Positions 33,040 through 41,553 of a DNA stretch of 55,779 bases are shown one piece after another. This DNA is from VRUE01 sp963748075 (GTDB lineage: Bacteria; Actinomycetota; Thermoleophilia; Solirubrobacterales; 70-9). The stretch spans positions 1 through 55,779 of the forward strand of contig CAVVHQ010000046.1 in NCBI GenBank assembly GCA_963748075.1. Reading direction: 5' to 3'. The stretch's first letter is position 1. Each line of letters opens with the position of its first letter. Made by a program: the position numbers and the translations under genes. Below the pieces are notes generated by a model that searched no databases, had not been told where the DNA came from, and saw only the letters and a program-made list of their open reading frames with translations.

Positions 33040-34572
33040 GTGGAGGAGGTGCTCGTCCTCGATTTCGGCGGGCAGTACTCGCAGCTGATCGCAAGGCGAA
33101 TTCGCGAGTGCGGGGTCTTTTCCGAGTTGCTTCCGGCGACGACCGCGATCGAGAAGATCCGCGAGAGGGCACCCAGGGGACTTGTCTTGTCTGGCGGCCC
33201 GGCGTCCGTCTACGAGCCGGGGGCGCCGCCGTTCCCGACCGAGCTGCTCGAGCTGGGGATCCCGATGCTGGGGATCTGCTACGGGATGCAGGCGATGGTG
33301 CAGGCGCTCGGCGGCAAGGTCGAAGGGGCCGAGTCGGGCGAGTTCGGCCGAGCCGAGCTGACCCTGCGCAACGCGGGCGGGCGCCTGCTGGGCGGCCTGC
33401 CGGAGGAGCAGAGCTGCTGGATGAGTCACCGCGACACCGTCTTCGAGCCGCCACCCGGCTTCGCCGCGCTGGCCTCGACCCCGGCCTCGCCGGTCGCCGC
33501 CGTAGAGGCCCCGGACCGCGGGCTCTACGGCATCCAGTTCCACCCCGAGGTGGTCCACACGCCCTACGGCACCGAGGTCCTCACCCGTTTCCTGCGCGAG
33601 ATCGCCGGCTGCGAGCGCGAGTGGTCGCCGCAGTCGGTGATCGCCGAACAGATCGAGGCGATCCGCGCCCAGGTCGGCGAGGGCCGGGTGATCTGCGGCC
33701 TCTCCGGCGGGGTCGACTCCTCGGTCGCGGCGCTGCTCGTCCACCGTGCGGTGGGGGAGAGGCTGACCTGCGTCTTCGTCGACCACGGCCTGCTGCGGCT
33801 CAACGAGGCCGCGCAGGTCGTCGCGGCGTTCGAGCGCTTCGGCATCCCGCTGGTCCATGTGGATGCGGAAGAGCGCTTCCTCGCCCGCCTCGCCGGGGTC
33901 GACGACCCGGAGCGCAAGCGCAAGGTGATCGGCGAGGAGTTCATCCGCGTCTTCGAGGAGGAGGCGCTGAAGCTCGAGGACGTCGCCTATCTGGTCCAGG
34001 GGACGCTCTACTCCGACGTGATCGAGTCCGGCGGCAGCGACGGCTCCGAGACGATCAAGTCGCACCACAACGTCGGCGGCCTGCCCGAGGACCTCGAGTT
34101 CGAGCTGGTCGAGCCGCTGCGGATGCTGTTCAAGGACGAGGTGCGCGCGGTCGGCGTCGAGCTGGGGCTGCCGGAGCGGATGGTCTGGCGCCAGCCCTTC
34201 CCGGGGCCCGGCCTGGCGATCCGCATCGTCGGCGGCGAGGTGACCAGGGAACGGCTGGACGTCCTGCGCGCCGCCGACGCGATCCTCCAGGAGGAGGTTC
34301 GCGCGGCGGAGCTCTACCGGCAGCTTTGGCAGTCCTTCTGCGTGCTGCCGGTGGTGCGCTCGGTCGGCGTGCAGGGCGACGGTCGCACCTACGCCTACCC
34401 GATCGTGATCCGCGCCGTCACCTCCGACGACGCGATGACCGCCGACTGGGCGCGCCTGCCCTACGACCTGCTGGAGCGGGTCTCCAACCGAATCATCAAC
34501 GAGATCCGCGAGGTGAACCGGGTGGCGCTGGACATCTCCTCGAAGCCCCCCGCGACCATCGAGTGGGAGTAG
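33040..34572 (+). CDS. guaA: GMP synthase (glutamine-hydrolysing)
   Basis: The 510-residue protein joins a class I glutamine amidotransferase (LVLDFGGQYSQLIARRI; catalytic Cys in GICYGMQAMVQALGG; His-Glu in QFHPEVVHT) to an ATP-pyrophosphatase domain (GLSGGVDSSVAALL) and the dimerisation domain ending KPPATIEWE. It converts XMP to GMP. GTG at 33040 starts immediately before the first strand; the longer in-frame extension runs back through the family 2 repeat and the guaB3 end and is unlikely to be translated. Confidence 0.95.
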   Translation: MEEVLVLDFGGQYSQLIARRIRECGVFSELLPATTAIEKIRERAPRGLVLSGGPASVYEPGAPPFPTELLELGIPMLGICYGMQAMVQALGGKVEGAESGEFGRAELTLRNAGGRLLGGLPEEQSCWMSHRDTVFEPPPGFAALASTPASPVAAVEAPDRGLYGIQFHPEVVHTPYGTEVLTRFLREIAGCEREWSPQSVIAEQIEAIRAQVGEGRVICGLSGGVDSSVAALLVHRAVGERLTCVFVDHGLLRLNEAAQVVAAFERFGIPLVHVDAEERFLARLAGVDDPERKRKVIGEEFIRVFEEEALKLEDVAYLVQGTLYSDVIESGGSDGSETIKSHHNVGGLPEDLEFELVEPLRMLFKDEVRAVGVELGLPERMVWRQPFPGPGLAIRIVGGEVTRERLDVLRAADAILQEEVRAAELYRQLWQSFCVLPVVRSVGVQGDGRTYAYPIVIRAVTSDDAMTADWARLPYDLLERVSNRIINEIREVNRVALDISSKPPATIEWE

Positions 34573-34581
34573 CGGCCTCCG

Positions 34582-35391
34582 CTGCCGTCCTTCTCGGTTT
34601 CCATCTCGATTCTCAGCCTGGTACAGGCGGCGCTGGTCGCCCTCCCACGCCCCTGGAAGGCGCCGTGGCTCGACGCGCTCCGCAGCCCCTGGTGGGCGCT
34701 GGTCCCGGCGCTCTCGATCGTCGTCGTGGTCGGGGTCGTCGCCGTGGAGGGCGAATCGGCGACGGTGCTCTCCTGGCTCGCGCTGCTCGCGGTGCCGCCG
34801 TTCGCGGCCCTGGCGCTCGGCTGGCTCGTCCGGGACGCTCGGCCCGGCTGGGCGCTGGCCTTGCCGGCGCTGTTCGCGCTCGCCTGGGCCGCGCCCTCCT
34901 CGCTCGCCGGCGAGGCCGCGGCGACGGCGCTCACCGCGCTGGGCTGCGTCGGGCTCGGCTGGCTGCTCGTCTCGGTCGCGCCGGCCGCCTGGCTGAAGCT
35001 GGGGATCTACGCGATGGCCGCGGTCGACACCTGGCTGGTGGCCACCGAGCTGCTGCAGGGGCCGAACGCGGTCCTCACCGCAGCCGCCCCGGCCGGCCTG
35101 CCGCGCCTGCAGGCGATCCACTTCGGCTCAGCCGTGATGGGCTTCGGCGACCTCTTCGTCGCCGCCACCCTCGGCTGCCTGCTCGCAACCTCCCGCCGTC
35201 GCCAGCTCCGCACCGCGGCCTTGGTCGCGATCCTCGCCCTGGCCTTCGACCTGCTCTTCTTCGCTGTCGACACGCTGCCGGCCACGCTGCCGGTGGCGCT
35301 GGCGCTTGCGCTCGTCGATCGGGGGGATCGCCCGCGCCGGGCGGGGTCGGAGCCCCGCAGCCCGGACCGGCCGGGCGGTCTAGCTTGGTGA
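34582..35391 (+). CDS. Polytopic membrane protein of unknown function
   Basis: The frame encodes up to 269 residues with about six or seven membrane helices. It ends in a charged tail (RGDRPRRAGSEPRSPDRPGG). No family is recognised. The coding frame is open from directly after the guaA stop and has strongly coding GC-rich third positions from there on (VQAALVALPRPWKAPWLDAL), yet the first ATG/GTG/TTG in frame is GTG at 34726. The start given here is a CTG (34582) chosen for position only; 34618 (CTG) and 34726 are alternatives. Confidence 0.55.
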   Translation: MPSFSVSISILSLVQAALVALPRPWKAPWLDALRSPWWALVPALSIVVVVGVVAVEGESATVLSWLALLAVPPFAALALGWLVRDARPGWALALPALFALAWAAPSSLAGEAAATALTALGCVGLGWLLVSVAPAAWLKLGIYAMAAVDTWLVATELLQGPNAVLTAAAPAGLPRLQAIHFGSAVMGFGDLFVAATLGCLLATSRRRQLRTAALVAILALAFDLLFFAVDTLPATLPVALALALVDRGDRPRRAGSEPRSPDRPGGLAW

Positions 35392-35394
35392 CTT

Positions 35395-35575
35395 CTGCGC
35401 ACCGGGTTGGCTCCAGGCCACCCCCGGCTCCGCCTGGGAGGTCGCCTCCGATCAAAGCAGCGACGCGGCGGGCTGAGGCTCCGATTCAGCCGATTGGGAC
35501 TTTTACCCCCGTTATTGGGGGTCAAAGTCCCAATCGAGCGCACGACGATCGGGTTGGAGCTAACCCGGTACGCAG
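35395..35575. repeat. 181-bp inverted-repeat element between convergent genes
   Basis: The arms 35395-35414 and 35556-35575 (CTGCGCACCGGGTTGGCTCC against its complement with two differences) enclose the whole gap between the membrane protein stop and the M23 peptidase stop on the other strand. A family 3 hairpin stands in the middle. The interior does not match families 1 or 2. It may act as a two-way transcript end. Confidence 0.6.
35491..35536. repeat. Family 3 hairpin, copy 2
   Basis: CGATTGGGACTTT (35491-35503) pairs with AAAGTCCCAATCG (35524-35536). Inside, after a T-C mismatch (T35504 opposite C35523), ACCCCC pairs with GGGGGT around the loop GTTATT. The GGACTTT stem, the T-C mismatch and the C-rich inner stem match the copy at 24661-24706. 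Confidence 0.75.
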
Positions 35576-35582
35576 TTGGTGA

Positions 35583-36524
35583 CTAGCTGTACCGGTCCCA
35601 GCGCTTCAGGTAGGAGAGCGGGTCGATCGGGCTGCCGCCCTCGTACCAGCCGGGGGCGGTCCAGATCTCGAAATGCAGGTGACAGGCGCTGGCGTCTCCG
35701 GTCTGGCCGACCACGCCGATCGGCTGGCCGGTGCGGACCGTCATCCCGGGTTTCAGCGGCGACGGTTCGAGCAGGTGCATGTAGGCGGTGTCGAAGCCGG
35801 TTCCCTTGCCGTCGATCACCAGGTAGTTGCCGGCGGCGCCCTGGTAGCCGGAGTAGCGGACGCGGCCGCCGCGGGCGGCGACCAGCGGCGTCCCGCACTT
35901 CGCCATTACGTCCTGCCCCTGGTGGGTGTGGCTGGAGCGCCCCGCCCCGAACCGGCCGCCGGCGCCGCCGAAGTCGTGCCGGCCGAGGATCGGGAAGGCG
36001 AACGCGTAGAGGGCGAAGCCGAGGCCAAACGAGCTGGACGCCCTGGCCCCGCGGAGAGCCGGCCGCGCCGCCGGGCCGCCGGCCTGCGTCACGATCCGGA
36101 ACGAGTAGCGACCGTTCGGTCCCGGGCGGCCACCGCGAATCGCGCCGTCCCAGGAGACGCTGTCGGGGGTGTTGGGGGCGACGTCGTTGCGGTAGTAGCT
36201 CTTGAGGACTTCGCCCCCGGGGCCGACCACGTCGACGCGAAGGTCGTTGCTTGGCTGGTCGCTGCCGATTTCGTAGCGCAGCCGGGGGGTGCGGACGCCG
36301 TAGTAGAAGGACTTGCGCGGCCAGGTCTTGGCCGAGACGAGGCTCAGGGTGCCCGCGGTCGGGGCGGGGTCGGGCGTGCCGCTGCTGCTCGGGGGCGGGG
36401 GCGCGGCGCCGGTCGGGGTCGGGGCGCCGCCGGTCGTCGCTGCGGCGGTCGCAGCGAGGCTCATCCCGAGCATCGCCATCGCGATCGTCGATACGGCTAC
36501 AAGCAGCCAAGCACTGCGTGCCAC
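35583..36524 (-). CDS. Secreted M23 (LytM-type) peptidase-like protein
   Basis: The 313-residue protein has a signal peptide (about residues 1-28), a Pro/Ser/Thr-rich linker (about 30-58), an Ig-like segment (NDLRVDVVGPGGEVLKSYYR...SWDGAIRGG) and a C-terminal M23 domain. The zinc-site motifs are HTHQGQD (H-x3-D) and HLHFE (HxH), with GNYLVIDG and HLLEPSPLKPG between them. Such enzymes cut peptidoglycan cross-bridges, or act as activators when inactive; this one keeps the ligands. It faces the membrane protein gene convergently across a long inverted repeat. Confidence 0.88.
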   Translation of the reverse strand: MARSAWLLVAVSTIAMAMLGMSLAATAAATTGGAPTPTGAAPPPPSSSGTPDPAPTAGTLSLVSAKTWPRKSFYYGVRTPRLRYEIGSDQPSNDLRVDVVGPGGEVLKSYYRNDVAPNTPDSVSWDGAIRGGRPGPNGRYSFRIVTQAGGPAARPALRGARASSSFGLGFALYAFAFPILGRHDFGGAGGRFGAGRSSHTHQGQDVMAKCGTPLVAARGGRVRYSGYQGAAGNYLVIDGKGTGFDTAYMHLLEPSPLKPGMTVRTGQPIGVVGQTGDASACHLHFEIWTAPGWYEGGSPIDPLSYLKRWDRYS

Positions 36525-36755
36525 GTGCCCTCTCTTTCGTTCGCCTGCGGAGTTAGCTGTCGGGCTCGCGCTGAAAGAGATGCGCTACGGATCGATCTTC
36601 GTCCGATTCGCCCCTGGGACCTGCAAGGACCCCTGCGGTTCCTCCGCTCCCATCCGTCGGACGGGCGGGATTCGGCATTGCCGACGCGGCAGTATAGACG
36701 CCGGGACGGCTATCATGCGCCAGCCGCGCCGGTTCGCCCGCGCGGTCTTTTCACG
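36525..36755 (+). promoter_or_regulatory. 231-bp divergent region and rplM leader
   Basis: The gap between the M23 peptidase start and rplM holds no convincing gene. TATAGA at about 36692 and TATCAT at about 36712 are possible -10 elements for rplM, but neither has a good -35. CCGTCGGACGG forms a small hairpin. An L13-type autoregulatory leader could lie here; no recognisable structure was seen. Confidence 0.3.
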
Positions 36756-37187
36756 ATGAAGACCTATGTCGCGACACCCGCCGATCGCCAGCGAGACTGG
36801 TACGTCGTCGATGCCGAGGGCCAGACCCTGGGCCGCCTCGCGACCAGGATCGCCAACGCGCTGCGCGGCAAGCGCAAGCCCCAGTACACGCCGCACGTCG
36901 ACACCGGCGACTTCGTGGTCGTCGTCAACGCGGAGAAGATCCGCGTCACCGGCGACAAGCTCGAGCAGAAGCGCTACTGGCGCCACAGCGGCTATCCGGG
37001 CGGGATCAAGTCCCGCACCCTGGCCGAGATGCTCGACCGTCGTCCCGAGGAGGTGATCCGCAAGGCGGTGAAGGGGATGCTTCCCCGTAACCGCCTCGCC
37101 CGCAAGCAGCTGACCAAGCTGAAGGTCTACGCCGGGCCGGAGCACCCGCACGCAGCGCAGAAGCCGCAACAGATGGAGATTGCCTGA
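36756..37187 (+). CDS. rplM: 50S ribosomal protein L13
   Basis: The 143-residue protein shows the L13 pattern: WYVVDAEGQTLGRLATRIANALRGK, VNAEKIRVTGDKLEQKRYWRHSGYPGG and AVKGMLPRNRLARKQLTKLKVYAGPEHPH. The start ATG at 36756 yields the usual short N-terminus. The stop overlaps the rpsI ATG (TGATG), the standard rplM-rpsI operon. Confidence 0.97.
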   Translation: MKTYVATPADRQRDWYVVDAEGQTLGRLATRIANALRGKRKPQYTPHVDTGDFVVVVNAEKIRVTGDKLEQKRYWRHSGYPGGIKSRTLAEMLDRRPEEVIRKAVKGMLPRNRLARKQLTKLKVYAGPEHPHAAQKPQQMEIA

Positions 37188-38113
37188 TGGCAGACGAGCC
37201 GCAGAACGACGAGACTTCAGAGTCTCAGGAGGACGCGCCTCAGGACGAGAGCGCACCGGCCGCGGGTCCTGTCGCGGGGGAGGACACCTCCTCCTCGCAG
37301 GCAGCGGAGGAGGCGCCCGCCCCCACGCCACCCGCGGAGGAGGCGTCACAGGCTGAGGACGAGGCCGCTCCTGAGGAGCCCACGGCGGCTCCGGCCGCTG
37401 AGCAGCAGGCCGAGGGTCCCGCCAGCGACGCTGAGTCGCCCGCGGAAGAGCCCGCTGCCGAGCCGGCCGCTGAGCAGGAGCAGGCTGAGCCCGAGGCGCC
37501 CGAAGAACCCGCCGAGGAGCAGAAGACCGAGAAGAAGAAAGACGTGATCCCCGGGGCCGACTTGGAGCCGATCGCGGTCGAGGCGGAGGCGCGGCCGCTC
37601 AGCGCCGAGGAGAAGGCTCGGCTGGAGGCCGAGGAGGAGGAGCGCAGGCAGCGCGAGGCGGCGCTGACCGGCGAGCCCGAGGAGGAGGAGCGGGCGGCGA
37701 GCCGCGCGCCCGCCAAGATCGAGAGCGATTCGCGCTACCTGGCCACCGGCAAACGCAAGCACTCGATCGCCCGGGTTACCCTGCTGCCCGGCAGCGGCAA
37801 GTTCGAGGTCAACCGGCGCCCGCTCGAGGAGTTCTTCCCCCGCCCGCTGCACCAGACGATGGCCCGCCTGCCGCTCACCACGACCGGCTACGAGGGCACC
37901 CTCGACGTTCGCGTCCGCGTCCACGGTGGCGGGGTCAGCGGGCAGGCCGGGGCGGTCCGCCACGGCATCGCCCGGGCGCTGACCGAGATCGATCCCGAGC
38001 TGCGCGGCGAGTTGAAGCGGCGCGGCCTGCTCACCCGCGACGCCCGCGCCAAGGAGCGCCGCAAGGCCGGGTTGAAGAAGGCCCGCAAGCGGCCGCAGTT
38101 CTCGAAGCGCTGA
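37187..38113 (+). CDS. rpsI: 30S ribosomal protein S9 with a long acidic N-terminal extension
   Basis: The 308-residue protein ends in a complete S9 domain (about residues 182-308: YLATGKRKHSIARVTLLPGSGKF... to ARKRPQFSKR, the C-terminal tail that reaches the P-site tRNA). The first 180 residues are an Ala/Glu/Pro-rich, very acidic and probably disordered extension; ordinary S9 is about 130 residues. Shorter acidic extensions occur in other actinobacteria. Codons for residues about 25-50 coincide with a family 2 repeat (37260-37337), so part of the extension derives from, or was read through, a repeat. Start ATG at 37187 overlaps rplM. Confidence 0.93.
   Translation: MADEPQNDETSESQEDAPQDESAPAAGPVAGEDTSSSQAAEEAPAPTPPAEEASQAEDEAAPEEPTAAPAAEQQAEGPASDAESPAEEPAAEPAAEQEQAEPEAPEEPAEEQKTEKKKDVIPGADLEPIAVEAEARPLSAEEKARLEAEEEERRQREAALTGEPEEEERAASRAPAKIESDSRYLATGKRKHSIARVTLLPGSGKFEVNRRPLEEFFPRPLHQTMARLPLTTTGYEGTLDVRVRVHGGGVSGQAGAVRHGIARALTEIDPELRGELKRRGLLTRDARAKERRKAGLKKARKRPQFSKR
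37260..37337. repeat. Family 2 inverted-repeat element, copy 2, inside rpsI
   Basis: The 78-bp element (26 codons, frame kept) has ends CCGCGGGT (37260-37267) and ACCCGCGG (37330-37337). CCTGTCGC follows the left end and CACGCC precedes the right end, as in the copy at 52.4 kb. The interior contains a CCTCCTCC/GGAGGAGG stem. The encoded residues are Ala/Glu/Pro/Ser-rich and merge with the acidic extension of S9. Confidence 0.75.
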
Positions 38114-38123
38114 CGGGGCCAGC

Positions 38124-39474
38124 GTGACCCCGGAGCGCAAGCTCTTCGGAACCGACGGGGTCCGAGGAGAGGCTGGGACGTTCCTCACCGCCGAGCTGGC
38201 GCTGGAGCTTGGCCGGGCGGCGACCGCCTCGCTGCCCGCGGAACGGCCGCAGGTGCTGATCGTCCGCGACACCCGCGAGTCGGGGCCGATGCTGGAAGCG
38301 GCGCTGGCCGCCGGGATCGCAGCGGCCGGTGGCGACGCGCTGCTCGGCGGCGTGCTGCCGACGCCGGCCGCCGCGGTCCTCACCCGCCGACTCGGGCTCG
38401 ACCTGGCCGCGGTCGTCTCCGCCTCCCACAACCCCTACGCCGACAACGGCATCAAGTTCTTCAGCGAGCGGCGGGACGAAGCTCGGCGACGAGGCCGAGG
38501 CCCGGATCGAGGCGCTGCTCGACGAGCGCGGTCGAGGTTTCGACCGCATAGCGGTTCAAGAGTCGACCGCGCCGCCCGGGCCGGGGCGCGTGCGCGAGCT
38601 GGAGGGCGGCCTCGAGGACTACCTGCGGGCGCTCGAGTCGGCCTTCCCGCTCGACCTCGCCGGGGCCACCGTCGCTCTCGACTGCGCCAACGGCGCCACC
38701 CACCGGGCCGCCCCGGCGATCTTCGAGCGGCTCGGCGCCACGGTCGAGGCGATCGCCGCCGAGCCCGACGGGCGCAACATCAACGACGGCTGCGGGTCCA
38801 CCCATCTCGACAACCTGGCGGAGCACGTGGCGCGCTCGGAGGCGACGATCGGCTTCGCCTTCGACGGCGACGGCGACCGGGTGCTCGCTGTCGACGGGTC
38901 CGGCCGGCGCCACGACGGCGACGAGCTGATCGCCCTGCTGGCCCGCGGGATGGCCGCCCGCGGCGAGCCGCTCGGCGGCGTCGTCGTCACCGTGATGAGC
39001 AACTACGGGTTCCACCGCGCGATGGAGGAGGCCGGGATCGAGGTCGCCGCCACCAAGGTCGGCGACCGCCACGTGCTCGACGAGCTGCGCCGACGCGGCT
39101 GGCTGCTGGGCGGGGAGCAGTCGGGTCACATCATCGACACGGACTTCGTCCCGACCGGCGACGGGATCGCCGCGGCGCTGATGACGATGCGCGAGCTGCG
39201 CGGACGCGACCTGGGCGCCGCCGGGGCGATGGAGAAGCTGCCGCAGACGCTCGTCAACGTCGAGGTGGCCGACCGCGAGAAGATCGCCGGCGCGGCCGCG
39301 GTCTGGGAGGCGGTCGAGCGCGAGACCGAGGCCCTGGAGGGCCGCGGCCGTGTCCTCCTGCGCCCTTCGGGAACCGAGCCGCTGGTCCGGGTGATGGTTG
39401 AGGCCCCCGCTGCCGGGGAGGCCGGGGAGGTGTGCAGGCGGCTTGCCGAGCTGGTCCGCCGGGAGCTGGGTTGA
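38124..39474 (+). CDS. glmM: Phosphoglucosamine mutase GlmM, with an apparent +1 frameshift
   Basis: The protein is clearly GlmM (glucosamine 6-phosphate to glucosamine 1-phosphate, for UDP-GlcNAc): RKLFGTDGVRGEAG at the N-terminus, the phosphoserine site ASHNPYADNGIKFF (Ser near residue 101), metal loop FAFDGDGDRVLAVD and the sugar-binding LLRPSGTEPLVRVM. The first 116 residues are in one frame and the rest (GGTKLGDEAEARIEALLDE onward) in the +1 frame. The switch is at about 38469, where one extra C would explain it. GlmM is essential and glmS follows directly, so a sequence error is the simplest explanation. GTG start at 38124. Confidence 0.85.
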
Positions 39475-39506
39475 GGGCCCGAGCCGTCTACCCTTAGCGG
39501 CCTCCC

Positions 39507-41366
39507 ATGTGCGGAATCGTCGGATACGTCGGGGCGCGCCCCTGCCGCGACATCCTCGTCGCCGGCCTCGAGAAGCTCGAATACCGGGGCTATGACTCGG
39601 CCGGTGTCTCGGTGGTCGAGGACGGCGCGGTCGACAGCGTGCGCGCGGTTGGCAACCTCGCCAACCTGCGCACCGCGATGGAGCAGCGCGCCGAGGCCGG
39701 GGGCGGAGTCGCGGTCGCGGCGCCGCCGGCGACGACCGGGGTCGCCCACACCCGCTGGGCGACCCACGGCCGGGTCACCGAGGCGAACGCCCATCCGCAC
39801 AGCGACGGCTCCGGTCGCGTCCACATCGTCCTCAACGGGATCGTCGAGAACCACGCCAGGCTGCGCGAGCGGCTCGAGGCGGAAGGGCAGGAGTTCAGCT
39901 CGGAAACCGACGCCGAGGTGGTCGCCCATCTGATCGCCGCCCACTACGAGGGCGACCTCACGGCGGCGGTCCGCGCCGCCTTCGCCGAGCTGCGCGGCCA
40001 CTACGCCTTCGTCGCGATGCACGCCGACCGACCCGGGCTGCTGGTCGGGGCGCGCCGGGAGTGCCCGCTGGTCGCCGGGGTCGGCGAGGGCGAGAGCTTC
40101 CTCGCCTCGGCGATCCCCGCATTCCTCGCCGAGACGCGCCGCACCGTGGCGATCGAGAACGACGAGGTCGTCACGATCGACCGCTCCGGGGTGACGATCA
40201 CCGACGCCGAGGGCAACCCGGTCGAGCGCGCCGCGGAGGAGATCCACTGGGACGAGGCCGCCGCCGAGAAGGGCGGCTACGAGACCTTCATGCTGAAGGA
40301 GATCCACGAACAGGCCGACGCGGTCGCCGAAACGATCGCCGACCGGCTGCCCGGCGACGAGGGGGTCGACCTCTCCGAGGTCGAGCTGGAGGACTCCTTC
40401 CTGCGGGACCTGAAGCGGATCGTGGTCGTCGCCTGCGGCACCTCCTACCACGCCGGCCTGGTCGGCCGCTACGCGATCGAGGAGTGGGCGCGGGTCCCGG
40501 TCGAGATGGACATCGCCTCCGAGTACCGCTACCGCAACCCGGTGGTCGGGCCCGGCGACCTGGTGATCGGCATCACCCAGTCCGGCGAGACCGCCGACAC
40601 GCTGGCGGCGATGCGGCTGGCCGGCGAGCGCGGCGCCAAGGTGCTGGCGATCACCAACGTGATGGGCAGCCAGGCGACCCGCGACGCCGACGCGGTCCTC
40701 TATACCCGCAGCGGCCTGGAGATCAGCGTCGCCGCGACCAAGACCTTCGTCGCGCAGGTCGCGGCGATGTACCTGATCGGGCTGAGGCTGGCCGAGCTGC
40801 GTGGCTCGCTGGAGGCGTCGCGGCTGGCCGAGCTGGTCGCCGAGATGAAGTCGCTCCCCTCGAAGGTCGAGGCGACCCTGGCCGGCTGCGAGGAGCGCGT
40901 GCGGGAGGTCTCCGCCGCCCATTTCGAGCAGCAGTTCTTCCTCTACCTCGGCCGCCACATCGGCCTGCCGGTCTGCCTCGAGGGGGCGCTGAAGCTGAAG
41001 GAGATCTCCTACATCCCGACCGACGCCTATGCGGCGGGCGAGATGAAGCACGGCCCGATCGCGCTGCTCGACGAGTCGACCCCGGTTGTCTGCGTGGCGA
41101 CCGAGAGCCCGGTCCTCGACAAGGTGCTCTCCAACGTCGAAGAGGTGCGGGCGCGCGGCGCCGAGACGATCGCGATCGCGAGCGAGGGCGACGAGCGGGT
41201 CGCCGAGGTCGCCGACCAGACGATCGAGGTGGCGCGCAGCGACTGGATCCTGCAGCCGATCCTGGCGGTCCTGCCGCTGCAGCTGCTCGCCTACGACATC
41301 GCCCGTGCCCGCGGCCTCAACGTCGACCAGCCCCGAAACCTGGCCAAGACGGTGACGGTCGAGTAG
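39507..41366 (+). CDS. glmS: Glutamine-fructose-6-phosphate aminotransferase GlmS
   Basis: The 619-residue protein starts MCGIVGYVG, with Cys2 becoming the N-terminal nucleophile of the glutaminase domain after Met removal. It has HTRWATHG and two SIS isomerase domains (CGTSYHAGLVGRY; then LYLGRHIGLPVCLEGALKLKEI and EMKHGPIALLDE), ending LAKTVTVE as in the family. It makes glucosamine 6-phosphate, the substrate of GlmM encoded just upstream. Only 32 bp separate the two genes; no glmS ribozyme is seen. Confidence 0.96.
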   Translation: MCGIVGYVGARPCRDILVAGLEKLEYRGYDSAGVSVVEDGAVDSVRAVGNLANLRTAMEQRAEAGGGVAVAAPPATTGVAHTRWATHGRVTEANAHPHSDGSGRVHIVLNGIVENHARLRERLEAEGQEFSSETDAEVVAHLIAAHYEGDLTAAVRAAFAELRGHYAFVAMHADRPGLLVGARRECPLVAGVGEGESFLASAIPAFLAETRRTVAIENDEVVTIDRSGVTITDAEGNPVERAAEEIHWDEAAAEKGGYETFMLKEIHEQADAVAETIADRLPGDEGVDLSEVELEDSFLRDLKRIVVVACGTSYHAGLVGRYAIEEWARVPVEMDIASEYRYRNPVVGPGDLVIGITQSGETADTLAAMRLAGERGAKVLAITNVMGSQATRDADAVLYTRSGLEISVAATKTFVAQVAAMYLIGLRLAELRGSLEASRLAELVAEMKSLPSKVEATLAGCEERVREVSAAHFEQQFFLYLGRHIGLPVCLEGALKLKEISYIPTDAYAAGEMKHGPIALLDESTPVVCVATESPVLDKVLSNVEEVRARGAETIAIASEGDERVAEVADQTIEVARSDWILQPILAVLPLQLLAYDIARARGLNVDQPRNLAKTVTVE

Positions 41367-41530
41367 GGGCCTATCCCGCCAGGGATCGCACCCCTGGATA
41401 CGGCCCAGGACACGGCGCGGATGCGGCCCCGTCGCGTATCCCACATGGCGCTGCCATGCGGAATCCGCGCCGTGACCGCCCCGCTTGGTCCTGAACCGCC
41501 CCAGGGGCACGCCCCTGACGGGATAGGCCC
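41367..41530 (-). repeat. Family 1-like inverted-repeat element, copy E (divergent)
   Basis: The ends GGGCCTATCCCG (41367-41378) and CGGGATAGGCCC (41519-41530) are exact complements. On the minus strand the interior contains GGACCAAGCGGGGC, identical over 14 bases to copy C, then a GCATGGCAGCGCCATG hairpin and CCGCGCCGTGTCC. The AAGGACGCAGGGAG block of the other copies is not conserved, so membership in family 1 is probable rather than certain. It begins 1 bp after the glmS stop. Confidence 0.6.
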
Positions 41531-41553
41531 GCAGCGGCTAGGATGCCGCCCAG

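Noticed and set aside
39475..39506. glmS ribozyme upstream of glmS.
   Set aside because: The gap is only 32 bp, too short for the ribozyme, and shows none of its conserved sequence.
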